DNA of 64,000 bases from Apostichopus japonicus (Eukaryota; Echinodermata; Holothuroidea; Aspidochirotida; Stichopodidae). Positions 14,452-27,941 of this stretch are shown in pieces (positions within the stretch are counted from its first letter, which is position 1; the number at the start of each line of letters is the position of its first letter). A program made the translations under genes and the position numbers. The notes below the pieces were generated by a model that worked only from the letters and a program-made list of their open reading frames with translations, ran no database searches and was not told the DNA's origin. The DNA lies in assembly GCF_037975245.1 (NCBI RefSeq), contig NC_092568.1, positions 26,284,501 through 26,348,500 of the forward strand, written 5' to 3'.

Positions 14452-17400
14452 TCAGTCATCCTTGGCTGGACTCTGTGATTTGGAACGTGAACGAGACCTT
14501 GACCTAGATTTGCTCCTTGCCGGACTTTTCTCTGGGCTCTTCTTACTATCGTTGTCTCTCTTTGGACTGATGCTTCTGGAGCGGCTCTTCTTTGGTGGAG
14601 GGCTTCGGCTTCTTGATTTGCTTCGGCTTTTGCTTCGAGATCTACTCTTGGATCTGCTCTTTGACTTACTTCTCTTTGGACTTTTGGAGCGAGATCGGGA
14701 ACGAGATCTAGTCTTGGAGCGACTCCTCGAGTGGCTCCTGGAACGACGGCGTGACCTACTTCTGCTTCGGGAACGAGACCTGAAAAACAAACAGCAAGAT
14801 AAATGTAACCTGGTGCAAAATTTCTGTCAACTGATGAGAGACACATGGGTTAGAAATTCCCATATGTTGTAACTGCTTCCTGTTCATATGAACAAAGTGA
14901 TTTCTGTACCTGGCTACAAAATAACACATGATCTTGGCAGGGAGTACGTATAATTGGGCCAATACTTCTTACAATAAAAGAGCAGCACTAATTGTTGTCC
15001 AATTGCTGCAACTGATTGATTGTTTCTCCGGCATTGACAAATTTAAAAACAGACTACAACATACTTCCTAATACATCTCAACTAGATAAAAACACATGTA
15101 TATTTATTAAGTCACCTCTATGTAGGAATCTGTACATAACATGAATGTACAAATGCTTTAAAATGATCATTCTGTGTAACTTAAACATCTACATGGGAAC
15201 CATGTGTAAAACATTACATCTACAAACATTACATCTTCAAAGTTTGAGAGTTAATAATGGGAAAGATCTTACCGTTTCCTAGACTGTTTGTCCTCTACAA
15301 GTCGAATTTTGCGACCACTCAGCTCTGTATTATCAAGTTTCTTGATGGCGTTTTCCAGATCATACCGTGAACTGAATTCTACTACCCTGTGGAAGAACAG
15401 AAACACATTTATTTAAATCAGCCACTTTATAAAAGCACAATTATTCTCAAGACACTACAATCAAATGTGTTGATATTCTAAGAGTTATAGTAAAAAATAA
15501 TCATAAAGATATTTTGAGCAAAACTCTGATCCACAATGTGCTTTTTACTTCCTTTATAAAATTGGTAGGCTTAAAAAGTGATCATGCAATTCATGCTTCA
15601 TGTTCCTTTATACATGATTATGTCACCTCATCAAAGCTACAGGTAAACATGAGATGTCAATGAGTCTCCCACTGCACATGAAGAAGAGAACAGCAGCATT
15701 ACAGATGATTGCAAACATATTCTTCATAATGAAAGCAAAGGACTTGAAAATGGCAGTAATTGAACAGAAAATAGTAACTACTTTATTGCTGTGACATCAT
15801 TAAGTCACCCTTCCTTACTTTCTAGCAGTCTGTTAAAAATTGTTTTCATTCAACTACCGTATACTTGAGTTCCTTTAGAAGCCTATGAGCTATGCAACTT
15901 TACAAGGGGCATGTGCTGAACAAAATCAATCAATCAATAAGAAAACATTTATAAAGCACCAATATTAACAACGATGACTACTTTTTTTTTTTTTTAGGGC
16001 AACCATAGCATTCCAGGAGAAACAGAGTACTGAGCTTTCAAAAACTGCTAGACAAAATTTGAACATTTGAATTATTCCCTGCACCAAAACTAAACCTACC
16101 CTTCGTTTTTCCTCTGTTTGTGGGCATCAGCAAACGTGACTTCTCCAGCCTGTCGAACATAGTCTTTCAAATCCTGTAAGAAGAAAGCATTAAGCATACT
16201 GGTTGAAACTTTGGACCAATAAGACAACAGCTGACAACCAAATACGCTTAACACACAGTCAGTGACAAAACATATCCTCCCTTCTGCACGACCAGTACAC
16301 GGCACATCAGACCTAAACTACAAACACTCTCACATCAAACAAGAGTACAAACCCACCAGAAATTCAATTTGACTGCTCATGTGTGTGGTTCTTTAGAATT
16401 TAATTTTGTCCCATTGAGATCTCTTCACCGTGAGCATTAAGCAATACCACTTGCAGACTTTCAAGACCAATTTATGAAATAACGATTGACTGTGATAAAT
16501 AACTCCGAACAAACACAGGAGGTATATCCTTTGAAGACTCACCAAAAAGATTTTGATTTTGTAAGAGATGTGAAAAGTGGAAGGAAAATCCAATAAATTA
16601 TTGTTTTGGGGCCTTTTTGCACTGGGGGGGTGCAGGGAATCTTTGCACTTGTAAAACAATTTTCCCATTTTTCGATGTGATATTGGATAAATTATTCTGA
16701 TTGATGCAGAGATGAATTCTACCTGCGGTTTGAGTATTTTCACTCTTTGACAAACCCCCTTAAACTTTACTACAGATCTCACCACATCCATACATCACGC
16801 CTTGCTGACTGTACCTTCATTAACAAAGCTATCCAGGGGTGCTCTCCTTGAAATGGTACCACACCCCAAATCATCCTGAGTAAGGCCAGTGAACTAGCCC
16901 ACCTGACCTCACTACCAGAGATGCTGATTTGAATGCCTTCTGCAGTAGTATTGTTTTGTGCCCTGCAAGACCCAGATCCAGCCTGATCTACCATCGCAAA
17001 GACTTTTGAGCGCTAATAGCTTCCTGAAATTGCCGTATGAGCAGTTCAGAGGGAACATGCCCACGCAGCCATTTACAGGATGAGAGAGACCATGGGCCAG
17101 GTCCAAAGACCAAGTGGACTTTATCGGCAGGTTGATTCTGAGCCAGCCAAGACCTTGTCTGAATGCTACCAAGCCAGTGGACCCTGTTACAGAAATCATC
17201 AAGCCTTCAGGGCCAACCAGATTTTTTAACCAGATGGTGTATGATCTGAACGCCAGCTTTAGTCCCAGTGTTTTCTGATCAAACAAGGCAGTTAGCTATT
17301 ACACAATATTCTGCCCTGAGGATGAAAAGTGGCAGATTGGTTTGGTTAATATCTCTAAGCAAATGTACTTGGTAAAAAAAGTCTTTCGTCACAACCTACT

Positions 17401-20400
17401 GACCAATATCAGTGCAGACCAACTGCTAAAAACTGTACGACCAGTCAAACTCCAATACTCTTACTGTTCACTGAAGACGTCAATCTGTTTCTCCAATCAA
17501 AATGGTGGGAAAGGCGTGTTTGACGATAAGTAAACGTTAAGAAAATTCTCTCCTGGAAAGAACTATCTCTTAGTTATTCCACGAGGAAGTGATCTTTATA
17601 GCAAAGCACATTGCTGAACTTAGCTAAGTTAGCTAGATATTGTCTTGTCATTATATTATTTTATTTTTGCATTATATGCAGAGTCAGAACAATACTGCTA
17701 GCAATGATTATCAAGAATTTGAAAAGCATTAACCTTGCTTGTCAACATCCTACCTTCAAGATTGCTACCAGTCCAACAACCTTAATTCTTCACTCATACC
17801 ATTTAATCTACCTACATGTTTCCCCACATGTTACCCTACACAGTGGTATCAAATTAGAATGTCATCAAATCACCAGCAAATCAGGATTATCTAGTTTTAA
17901 GTTTGTGATTCCTGGCCAAGATTCATAACCATGGTGTCCCAACAGGAATAGCTACCTAGTTGTCAGCGACTGAGTAACTATTAAATTTAATAAAGAACCC
18001 GTAGAATGGTTAACTTAATGGTTTGTTTCTTCTGCAATCCTTTTGAAGTATATACCTGATTTCAATTCTTCTCAGGGGCAAACTGGTAGTTAAACAGAAC
18101 AGGTTAAGCATTCGTGTATCTCATAACTAACTTAACGATGCGAAAAAGTAGCATCTAACTTTGGCTTACTCGGCTTAACTTCGGCTAACAAAAAATGTAG
18201 AGCTCTTTAAGTACACACTAGGCAAGGAAGTCATTACAAGACAAACCTGATGAAGAAAATATATCAAGCTCAAAAGTTCAAAATCTGTCGTTTCATTTCA
18301 GATGGTTCGCCGTTTCTTTACAAAATAACTACACCATCATTAGTGTGCAGCACACAGGAGAAAGAAAGAGAAGTGATTGAATGTTTTGATGATGAAATGA
18401 GAGAATCTAAGGCTATTCATCATTATGAGTGTTCTTTACCTGCCAACTAACTCTGCTGGATAAATTCTCCACCAATAACCTGTATTCTGTTCTAACTGGA
18501 GGTCCATACCTGACAAAGAAGAGAAGACAAACTAGTTATCAGCCAGCAAGTAAGAAAGGAGTCATCAGTAGTATCTGTTACAGGAGGATTTCTCAAAAAA
18601 TAAGGCTATATATCTTATGGGTAGCGATACCACTTCAATTCAAGTACCAAAATTCCAAGTGCACCGTATCAAATCTAGAAAGATATGAGCCTCTGGGCAG
18701 ATACTTGTGGTATTATTGGAACATTAAATTACTACCTACACGGGACACAACACATAAAAGTTGTTGCAAATACTGAAATATTGATGTAAGATTTAAGAGA
18801 CTAAGATTTCTCTATTAACAGCACTCATGCAATTTGATACTTTATTCCCTAAGAAAGTGTCACACTGCTTGCCGCCTAAAACTTGGGCTACATTTTTCAA
18901 TCATAAACATGGGCAATCAGATTCATTTGTTGCCTACTTTTATATTTTCTTTACCTTCCATTGTGGAATATAAAAAAAATTACAAATGGTACAAAAGTAT
19001 ATCTTCCTTACAATAGCTTTCATAAACAAGGTAGTAAAATTTGGCAGTTTAGCATTCTAAAATATGCATCACTAAAAGCTTTGAATAAACTGATGATTGA
19101 ACTTTGTGAAATGTAAAAATTATGCAGAATAAGTAACTGTTCAGATCCTTCATGACCACTACATTAACTCAGGAGTCTTTTCCTGTTACAATGCACACTT
19201 AAGTGCAGACTACATTAACTGTTTGTTTTTTCCTTCCCTTTTTTTTTCTTTCTCTTGCACAGTTGGCTTTTCATTTAAGAATACACTGTGATGAGTGGAG
19301 TGAAAGAATATATTTTTTAAAGGAATTGTCTGGTGGAAGATTTTGATACATTGTCCTTGTAGTTATTATTTTTCTCTTTCTAACCATGTTAAAATTTTCC
19401 CCATTCGACATTTTCTTCTTGTAGAAATCTGGTTTTCAAATTCACCAGTTTCTCACCAAAAGTACCGTTTGTTCTACCGCATCAATATGGTAATTGACGT
19501 AGTGCTGGCAAACAGGCAAAACAGGCGACTTGAAGTTAGCACTCCCATTTCCGCAGCAAATACACTCTCACATGTACACGCACATGTGATTGCCAATTAC
19601 ATACAACGTACATATTGCGAACGTTACAGCCTACCATGCCCAGTTGGTATACGTATTGCGTTGCACATAATATACTCTCACACTCAAACCACAGTTCATA
19701 AACTGTTCTTCGAAATCGCTGAAATAAAATTCATGGATCAAATTAACAGTAAAAGGAAACTTGAAAAGTATTCAGAACACCGAAAGATGAAACTTGGCGG
19801 AATCGATGTCAGAGCAGAATGTAGCACCAAGAAGCTTAGGCTTCGCAGAACTGTCTGATTGTAAACGTTAGAGTAGCCTACATGAGAACATTCTTCGCGT
19901 TGAAGCTGGATAGCGCTATGTATAAACAACGAAGAGTTTGCTGTTAAATTTGATCTTGTGTTACACAAAGACCTCGAAACCACGGATCTACTACATATAT
20001 GGCGGCTTAAAGAATTTTTGAAAACATATCTAATTTATAAGAAATTTCAACGAAAATTAAGGAAGAAATTAATCTGTATACAATCACAATTTTTGTCGTG
20101 TTTACTGTAAGTACTGTACGGAGCGTGGGTTATGTTGCAATCTGCATTGGCGTAGATGACGTAACGTTCTGTACTGTTCAAATCATATTGGAAATGTCCA
20201 TCCTTAACGGTTAAAATTGTTTCTCTGTCAAACGCAACATTAGCGTTCTCATACTTTGACAACATGTTTGGAAAATTATTTATCATTTTTTAAGGTAACT
20301 TCTTTGGGCCACCAGACAATCCTTTTAAATAAATGAACATTTTGTAAATCAGTGCACCACTGACAAATGCAAGAATCGTGTAGAGGAAGCAGGCTTGATG

Positions 20401-23400
20401 CTAACTGTAATACATGTCAATTCCATTCCTATCATCCAGAAGCCCTTGGTCCAGAAAAAGAAAAGACAGTTTCCCAAATCACCCAATGAAAAGCAATAAC
20501 AGTTTTCACAATGTCTATGTGGTATTTTACAAACAAAAGACTTCAGAGCCAACTTGTAGTCCAGATCATTTAACATTTCCATAAATATAATGGGATATCT
20601 TTGAGGAGATCAAGCAAATATCTGTGATGGTCAAATTTGGAAATTTGGCTTGGAATCACGATTATGTGACAGTAAGATCTAGTGATGGGAACCCTCCAAA
20701 AATTCTCTCCCAGGTACCTAGTAGCTAATTTCGGTCGTTCCCCTGGGTACCTGTTCTTTCATCCAATCAATTCTGAACCTCTCAACACCTGTTTTGGGTC
20801 ACATGTTATATTAAGACCATCACAAATATAATATCCATCATTCCACCAACTCACTTGTCTCCATCTCTGCTCTGTCTCTGGCCTCCTCTGGAGCTAAATC
20901 TAAGCAGCAATGGAATAATGCACATCAAAATAAATTGTACATTTGGTGGCGGATTCTATGAATATTAACCTTAGAAATAGTCTGTAAACTTTCCACACTG
21001 ATGTTTCTTTCAAGGTAATTATTGAGGAAAAACACATACTGTAACAAATTTCTATTTTTGGTTAACCTGAAAATGTGTTTCAGAATTAAAAAGTGCAATA
21101 TAATTTACATTATGCAATCTTGCAGCTAAATGAGAAATAGCTAATTTGTATGTTCTACCATCTCAAGTAGTCCAGAAGTGAGGTCCACAATTCCACAAAG
21201 GAAATAACTTTTCATTTACAATGAGCGTAAGGGAGTAAATATCCTAATAAGCTTACTTCCTGAGAAGTTTATGAAAGTTAAATTAGTAAATTTAGGAGTC
21301 AAGTTTACTCAATAATTCACCAAACTAACTCAAGAAAGATTTTATTCAGAATTCAGTACCTCTACAAAAAAAAAACTATAGAGTTGAAAGCCAAGAACTT
21401 TCTTCAGCTTCACCAAAATTTAAAACTTACAATTGATTAATATTTTCCTGTTAAAAGTTACCACCACTGACACAGTTCTTGACAGTAACTGAGAGAACAT
21501 TTCTGTAGAGTAACACCTTTTCCCACCCCCCCCACCTCTCCGACTTCCATCCTACTTTATTTTCTCAAGAGCTGAAAACTTATGGAAGCCAAATTGCTTG
21601 TCATTGCCAAACCATGCTTTATGCTTAGTCTTTCTGAGGAAGTATGTGTGAACATCTTAAATCCTTTTCTGAGAGCATAGAAATAAAATGATCTACATTG
21701 CCAGCGCCTACTTTCTGTTCATTCAAAATACTTTCAACCTAAATAAATCACACATGTGCAACATGTGTTATTACACAATACCACTATAACAGTTATTACT
21801 TCTTAGTCCAATCAAAAATTAACAAATTAAGCAAATGGAATTTTCACGACCTAAAGTTGTGGAAAAGTACCAATTGTATCAAACTCACACTGAACACAAA
21901 CTCGTAAAAACAAAGTAAAGACTCCTTAAAGTGCATACAAAATTAAAGACTGTATCAGGATACATTTTAATTATATGCCTTTATGCACATGAACTAACTT
22001 GTACCATGAGGTAACTAACACTCCTGTTAGTTATCATTGCATAGGTGTATTTTGTCAAGAAAGAACATTAAAAACCCTTATGGATAACTAATGGTGACTC
22101 TGATTGACAAGAAGTTTAAGGTTTGCTGTAAATCTTGTATATTTGAGTCTATCAATTTATAGATTCACAATAAGTTAATCATCGGCTTTGTAATCCTCAC
22201 ACTGTTATGTTGGAAACTCAACATCCAACATGACAGAACAAAAACTATTCCTTCTAGTTTGTTTCAAGTACTTCTTCAGACAATGAATAGCTTTCTAACC
22301 TGTCAAATCCTCCTCCTCCTCCACCCCTCCTTGATGGTGGACCACCACGGTAACTGCCCCCAAATCGATCATCCCGATCTCTGCCTCGTCCTGGGCCTCT
22401 GGCATGTTCAACAATTAATCTGTTTGGTGGGTAAAAAAATAAACAAATTTAAGACATATATCTCTACTTGCAATCAGACCCTCCCCCCCCCTCACTACCC
22501 CCCAAAATGAGTCCTACATTTCTTTTATAATTTAAAGGCCAACTGGAAGTATATGGGTGACTGTTGCGCTATTAAATATCCAGTTCGTTTGTTTGTTTTT
22601 TCCTTTCTGTTTTCTTTCGTTAAAGTAAAGTTAACAAAAAAATTCTTAACTAAATCGATTAAATGAAAAGTAACAATGGAACAGTTCGTGAAATTTTGCT
22701 TGTGTATTAGTTATCCTAGTGTAGATGTTGCAATGAACTTCACTGATTGTCAGTATCAATCCAGTCACTGTGGATCTTATGTAACATGGTGTACTGTACA
22801 TATTGCTAGTAATTGGTAATTGGTGGCTTCTGAGCTGAAAGAGTTGGTAATTGGTATTAAACAATTTTTGTAGGATCGGGAAAACACTACATATGCAATT
22901 AAAATTCATTCATGATTCCACAAAACTAGTCAAGTCTGTTTTTTTAAATACACAAATACAGATTAAAATGACTGAACAAGGTTGAAGGACAAAGAAAAGG
23001 CAAGAAATCAGAAAGAGTAAAAAAAGAAATATTTACCTATCACCAAATAGTTCTTTTCCATTCAAGTCATATACTGCATCATCAGCATCCCTACTGTCTT
23101 CAAATTCCTAGTACAATGCAAAAGAGAAATCTAATGTTGAAGTTACATCACATAAAAAATTACTTCAACATTAGGAACAGGCAATGCTTTCTGATCCTCA
23201 ACTAAATATTTATTAACCTGTTAAAAAATGAAACAAAAAAGACACATTTTGTAACAAAATTTCATCAAACTGTTTCTCAACTGCCACTGCAATTAACTCA
23301 CCACACTGTCTCTGTTGGAATAACAATTAACTACTAGACTTCTGTCAGAGAAACACAAAAGAAGGACTATGGACTTGTCCATGTAGCATTATCCTATTGA

Positions 23401-25386
23401 GTATAAATGATGGGCCTATTCAGTACTCTAGGGGTACTGAGATGCTTCAGTGGATTCATGAAATTCAAAACCAAATCACAAAACTCTCCTATATAATATA
23501 CCTTACCGGATAGGGAGTCTATGTCTACTACTGTAGAGCTATTACATGTTACTTTCGATGTGGTGAATCATTATGGAAATAAGTTGCCTACATGCATTGA
23601 ATGATAGATAAAGGAATGGGATGCTCAGCCTTTAACCTTGTAAAAGTGACATACTTATGGAAGGGGCTGGGTGGTAATCCCAAATGAGCCCTTCATCTTC
23701 CCTGCCCTGTCTTTCCATTTCTCTTCCCCACTCTCCCTTCTTTTACCCATACCTATGATACAGTTTGTCCCATACAACCCCCCCCCCCCACAACCCTCCC
23801 TTTCCTGCATCAGGTAGGCCAGGCTATTCACTTACTCCAAAATCGCACCTGCTGCCCTTACATTATCCAATAATTCCAGTTGTACAATTTACTAACTAGC
23901 CCAAATAAACCGTCACAAAAGTGTGAGAGATTATCTAGTAAACAGTGACAGTTGTATCCCATTTCCTCAAGATCTCCTTTTGGACTTTGTAAAATATTCT
24001 TCTATCTCAGTTCCTACTTGAGAAAACTATTGATCTTTATTCATTGTTTTCTTTAACGTAACCGTGCGACACATATTGCTGGCTTACTTTCACCGTTGGT
24101 GATAGGCAACAGTTGATAGCCTTATCTATTACAGCAAATTTATGCAACTCCTGTGAAAGATGGTATCACTAAAGGCATACTAAAGGGATGACATAATTAG
24201 ATGAAAGATTATTGTTAGTAATTTTATTTTCCCATGAAAAGTGCAGTGAGAAACCTTCAATGTGGGGTGCAGAAAGCGATATCCTTCAATCTTCAAAAAG
24301 TGAAAATACAAGATTCATACGTGCACAGGAAAAATTTATTTTTAAAAATTTTAGTTTTTAGTTTGAACGATTAGTTCCATTCAGCAATAGGTGTTCTTAT
24401 GATGTACTGTTCAATTGGAACAACTGCATTCATAGAAAGACACCTTGATAGTCACGTAAGAATACCAAAGCATCTGGTCGTGTAAAACTCTTTCACTTGC
24501 CCAGAATCCCAACAAACAATTTCTGTTACAAATAAAGATCTGGTATATTCCCACTGCTGTAACAAGCTCATAGTTGTTGCTGGAAAGAAGAAACCATCTT
24601 CCAACTTGCTGAAATATGTTTTGAATATGGATACATGAAATGTATCATCATATGGTAAAAAAAATGCAACTTGTCTACTGCAGTTCCAATTTTCATAACG
24701 TACAGCAACACTGCTAGAGATGTAGCTTTGGCAAGGATGGTATACACTCAACCCAAATGTACAGTACCTAGTGAATGAAATACTCAATTTACATGTGAAA
24801 ATAACAACTGGGACACTACAATAAAACCAACAATTCCATACTCCACTTAAGCGACTATCCCAACGCAAGTCAAACCTGTCTGACTTCACACAAAATATAT
24901 GAAATATATGCTTACTGAAATTTGTCATCTTCAATCCAACTTTGGAGAAGTATTTTAGTATCTGTTCATGTTCTCTGAACTCCCCATGAAAAACTCACCG
25001 CAAAACCATACTTGCTCTTCAAAGACACATAACGGAGTTTGCCAAAGCGACTAAGGAGCTTTTCAACATCAGATTCGTGAGCCCGGTAAGACAGGTTGCC
25101 AAGATAGACACAACCAGGACCACCAGGCATTTTCTAGCTCTATATTCTTCCACCACCAAGTAACCAGACAGACAGATAGAGGCACCAGCCAAAGAGGCGT
25201 ATCCTTTGAGATGATATGAATAAGAGCAGCATTAAAGCGGATGATTCCACTTACCACAAAGCCGAAGCCATTCTTCAGGTTTATTTCTGTAAGATGTCCA
25301 TACCCCCTGAAAAAACGTTCAATGTCTTTCTCACGTGTCTGATAGTTCAGACGACCAACGTACACCCTATTACCACCACTTGACAT
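14452..25386 (-). CDS. SR-A: SRSF4/5/6-family serine/arginine-rich splicing factor, 302 aa
   Basis: The coding exons, in transcript order on the minus strand, are 25386-25255, 23107-23037, 22419-22300, 18509-18440, 16173-16100, 15386-15273 and 14779-14452 (TGA). RRM1 spans exons 1-3, with RNP2 VYVGRL and RNP1 NGFGFV|EF. A Gly/Arg linker ([17 protein letters not shown]) follows. The pseudo-RRM2 carries SWQ|DLKD across exons 4/5 and then [16 protein letters not shown]. The last exon is a run of RS dipeptides of about 100 residues ending in PAKDD. Known role: SR proteins of this clade bind exonic enhancers, recruit U1/U2AF, and are phosphorylated on the RS domain by SRPK/CLK kinases; they act in nuclear speckles. 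The donor of exon 3 is weak (GTTAGA). The introns are much longer than in SR-B and SR-C, and the gene has an extra exon 1' (separate entry). I assign it only to the clade, not to SRSF4, 5 or 6. Confidence 0.93.
17242..17332 (-). other. Candidate relic of the poison exon in SR-A intron 4
   Basis: On the minus strand, TTCATCCTCAG (ending at 17316) is followed by seven sense codons and an in-frame TAA at 17294-17292. The spacing and the words TCCTCAG, TAACT and GATCAGA resemble the much clearer block in SR-B and SR-C at the same intron. The match is weak, and I offer it only as a possible orthologous element. Confidence 0.3.
24999..25130 (-). CDS. SR-A exon 1': alternative exon encoding the first half of RRM1
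   Basis: This stretch reads from ATG (25130-25128) for 44 codons to a GTGAGT donor at 24998, with no stop. It has exactly the same length (132 nt) and end phase (0) as the standard first coding exon at 25386-25255. The product starts [20 protein letters not shown] and ends SLKSKYGFA. It keeps a canonical RNP2 (VYLGNL) and joins EF of exon 2 to make a plausible RNP1. Most other surface positions differ from the standard exon, which begins [13 protein letters not shown]. It lies about 120 bp after the donor of the standard exon. Candidate acceptors are the AGs in AATATAGAGCTAG just before AAAATG. Likely reading: a tandemly duplicated, mutually exclusive or alternative first coding exon. It could also be a decaying duplicate, although the open frame and intact donor argue against that. 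Confidence 0.65.
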
Positions 25387-25395
25387 TGTTGACGG
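25387..25395 (-). other. 5' UTR segment and acceptor of SR-A exon 1
   Basis: On the minus strand, TTTTTCCCCCAG precedes CCGTCAACA and the ATG, so the coding exon begins with nine untranslated bases. A separate upstream 5' UTR exon must exist. Confidence 0.6.
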
Positions 25396-27159
25396 CTGGG
25401 GGAAAAAGGTGGTAGCAGCTGTTAGGATTCATTTCTTATGAGCATGTCCATGTCCCAAAAAAGGTGTAGTGTAACAGCTTTCACTTTTAGTGTAAATCCT
25501 ACCACGTTATAAAAATATTTTAAATTATCATAAATACTGTACATTAAAATAGCAATCAGTTTCTAAGCACATTTGCCTTTGTTAAATATTCATGACATCA
25601 AGATTATTTTCAAGTTTGTATTCTTTTCATTAATATTTAAGTGCACATTCAGCTGGTCAAGAAATAGACCAATAGTGCTCAACACTAAATAATGCATGTT
25701 TCTAGCTCGGGTAGACTAAGACAGTTTCACAAAAGCAGTGTTTACAATTTACGTATACTGACTTACAAACTTCATGAATAGATTTTACTTCTTTCATTTT
25801 CTTTGGGCAAGGGGGTTTAAGTAGTTTCCATGGGAGAATTGCACACTTTTTAGGTGGAAACTGATGTCCCCCTTCATTGAGACTACCCTTGAGTTGCTGT
25901 TTGAACACCAGTAAGGCTAACAGCTTTTACAGTGTAAAGCCTTTAAGATCAAACTAGAATTCAAGCTGTAATTTTGCTTTAGATTTAGTGCCCATAATGC
26001 ATCAGTAACCTTCTTCCATTCATGTAAACAGCTTTTCATTTTGAGGGATTTTTGCCCGAATAAAGTTCATTTAACATGAATTTTGAGAACTACTCTTCAT
26101 ATCTCCTTTTAAACAAATACAGCAGTCAGGTGTTTCATTGTTCTCATCTGCCAGGACTAAATTGAGAGCGACACTTCACATACCTTGTTGCGTTAAAATA
26201 TATCCTGTATTTTCCTCTCCCAGATTTGCATTGAAATTTCAGGACATGTTGATAGTCATCCTATACAATCTTATCAGAAAACCTTTCTTGCTTCAGCACA
26301 GGAGGCAGATCAAGTTAGCTATGCTAGCCTACATTGCTTCTTGTTTCGCTGAGACTCAGCATTACAAAAATGTGACTGAAATATCACAACTTGTTGGGCC
26401 TACTGAGTAGAACAGGAACAGCCAATGTGGCTGTGGCAGAAGAAAATGATTGCCCATGGGTGATGCATTATGTACTAAAAATGGTTATGTAATTCGAAAA
26501 TCACACTTATTTTGGCCTGAACCTAGGATGTTTGTTAGGGCTATACTCATACTTAGCCTAACTTAGTTGTACATTAGAGCTAGACTATACTAGTTGCAAC
26601 ATAAAACTGTTTTAAAGTCACCACCATCATAAGTTCACAACCAAACTTCGGATCCTCAAAATGCCAGAATAAAGTACATTTCTTCCAAGATATCAGTCTG
26701 ACAAGAACATTTTGTACACTACAACTATGCATCAGAGAGATATCAAGTTATTTGCTTGCACCCAAAACGATGAGAAAAATCTTTTCGGCCAATTTCTTCA
26801 AACTTTTGCAAATATGATTAGCCTAGCCTATGTTAATATTATATTCGGCCATACTAAATGCAAATTACTAGGATTTCCGAAAGCTATTCTAAAAGTTCCT
26901 GATATTACTGATACTGATACAATATATCTATGGATATTCAGGAAACCTTGTTATCAGTTTTAGATGGACTGGTGACTTTACGGCGATAATTACTAAAAAG
27001 TTCTCCATATTGTATAGGCCTAAGCTGTCGCCTATCCTATGCAATAGTGTGTAGTGAGCCTGAATTAAAAATACGATAGACCCTCGCCTAACTTAATTTA
27101 GGCTAGGCCTACGGAAATATGCACTGTTGGCTTATGAAATGGTTTTAAGTTATACGTAC

Positions 27160-27520
27160 CGAATCTGGTACAGAAACACAAGAAGATGATAAGGTACAGT
27201 AAAACGGTTGCAAATCTAACAGCTAGTGTCGACACCGGAGACTGGGTAACAATATTTTGTTGATACAATCGTTGAGCTCTGAAAATCGCACATGTAATTT
27301 ATGACATGTGTAGCGTCTATACCTAGCCTCTACCGTCAACTTACGTTACAAATTAACATTAGAGCGCTATAGAACTTAGAAGCATGCCAGCGTGCGAATG
27401 CGTATGTATTATGTAGAAAACGAAGGTACGCCGCGACTGTAATGCGGAAATGACGTCAAATACTGCAAGCACGTGATTTGCAATTTGGCGCGCTCCCAAA
27501 ATGCCAAATGGCTGCGTTTC
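27160..27520 (-). promoter_or_regulatory. SR-A promoter and probable 5' UTR exon
   Basis: A good minus-strand donor (ATTCG|GTACGTAT, exon ending at 27160) could splice to the acceptor at 25396. Upstream in transcript terms lie a perfect CRE (TGACGTCA, 27451-27458), an E-box CACGTG (27470-27475) and an E2F-like TTTGGCGCGC (27485-27494) within about 45 bp. The region is GC-richer than its surroundings. The transcription start is not determined. Confidence 0.45.
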
Positions 27521-27941
27521 AAGGCCAAGCTTAATTAGGAATACAACATAAAACATTGAAACACTTGCTAAGTGATGGTCGTGGACGGGCACCGACTTTA
27601 TAAAGCATTATCTTCGGGATAAGTCACATGTGTCATGACAGTGGCAACCATGCTCCCGGCACCGCCATTTCACTTCTGCCATCCACCCATCCGACGGTCT
27701 ACCTCACCATCCGACTACTTTATCAACCGAAATTTACAGCATTTTATAGATATTTCTTGGTCTCTCCTAGCACAAACAAATGTATATTTACAACTTTCTA
27801 AGGAATGTTTTCAAAGTTTGGAGCCGTGGTGGCGAAATCCCCATAGGTTTTATCATTTGATGGTATTCTTTTTCTGGTGCATGAAATAGCCTACAGTGCT
27901 CCGTCTGGAAATAAGTTGCTACCCCTAGAGTCTGCTTAATC

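Noticed and set aside
14462-14872. Long plus-strand Leu-rich open frame opposite the SR-A RS exon
   Set aside because: It is the antisense shadow of Arg/Ser codons. The minus strand has splice sites and protein similarity.
16912-17286. 124-codon minus-strand open frame in SR-A intron 4
   Set aside because: It lies just downstream of the possible SR-A poison acceptor, but no protein similarity was seen. It may be non-coding sequence kept open by chance.
19343-19858. 171-codon plus-strand open frame in SR-A intron 3
   Set aside because: No family was recognised. It lies antisense within an intron with no promoter or exon signals. It is kept only as a curiosity.
24452-24934. 160-codon minus-strand open frame in an SR-A intron
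   Set aside because: It has no recognisable domain, no supporting splice sites and an odd composition rich in Phe, Trp and Cys. It is likely chance.
27635-27889. 84-codon open frame starting ATGACAGTGGCAACC
   Set aside because: No similarity, splice structure or neighbouring exon supports it. It may be antisense to the SR-A promoter region.
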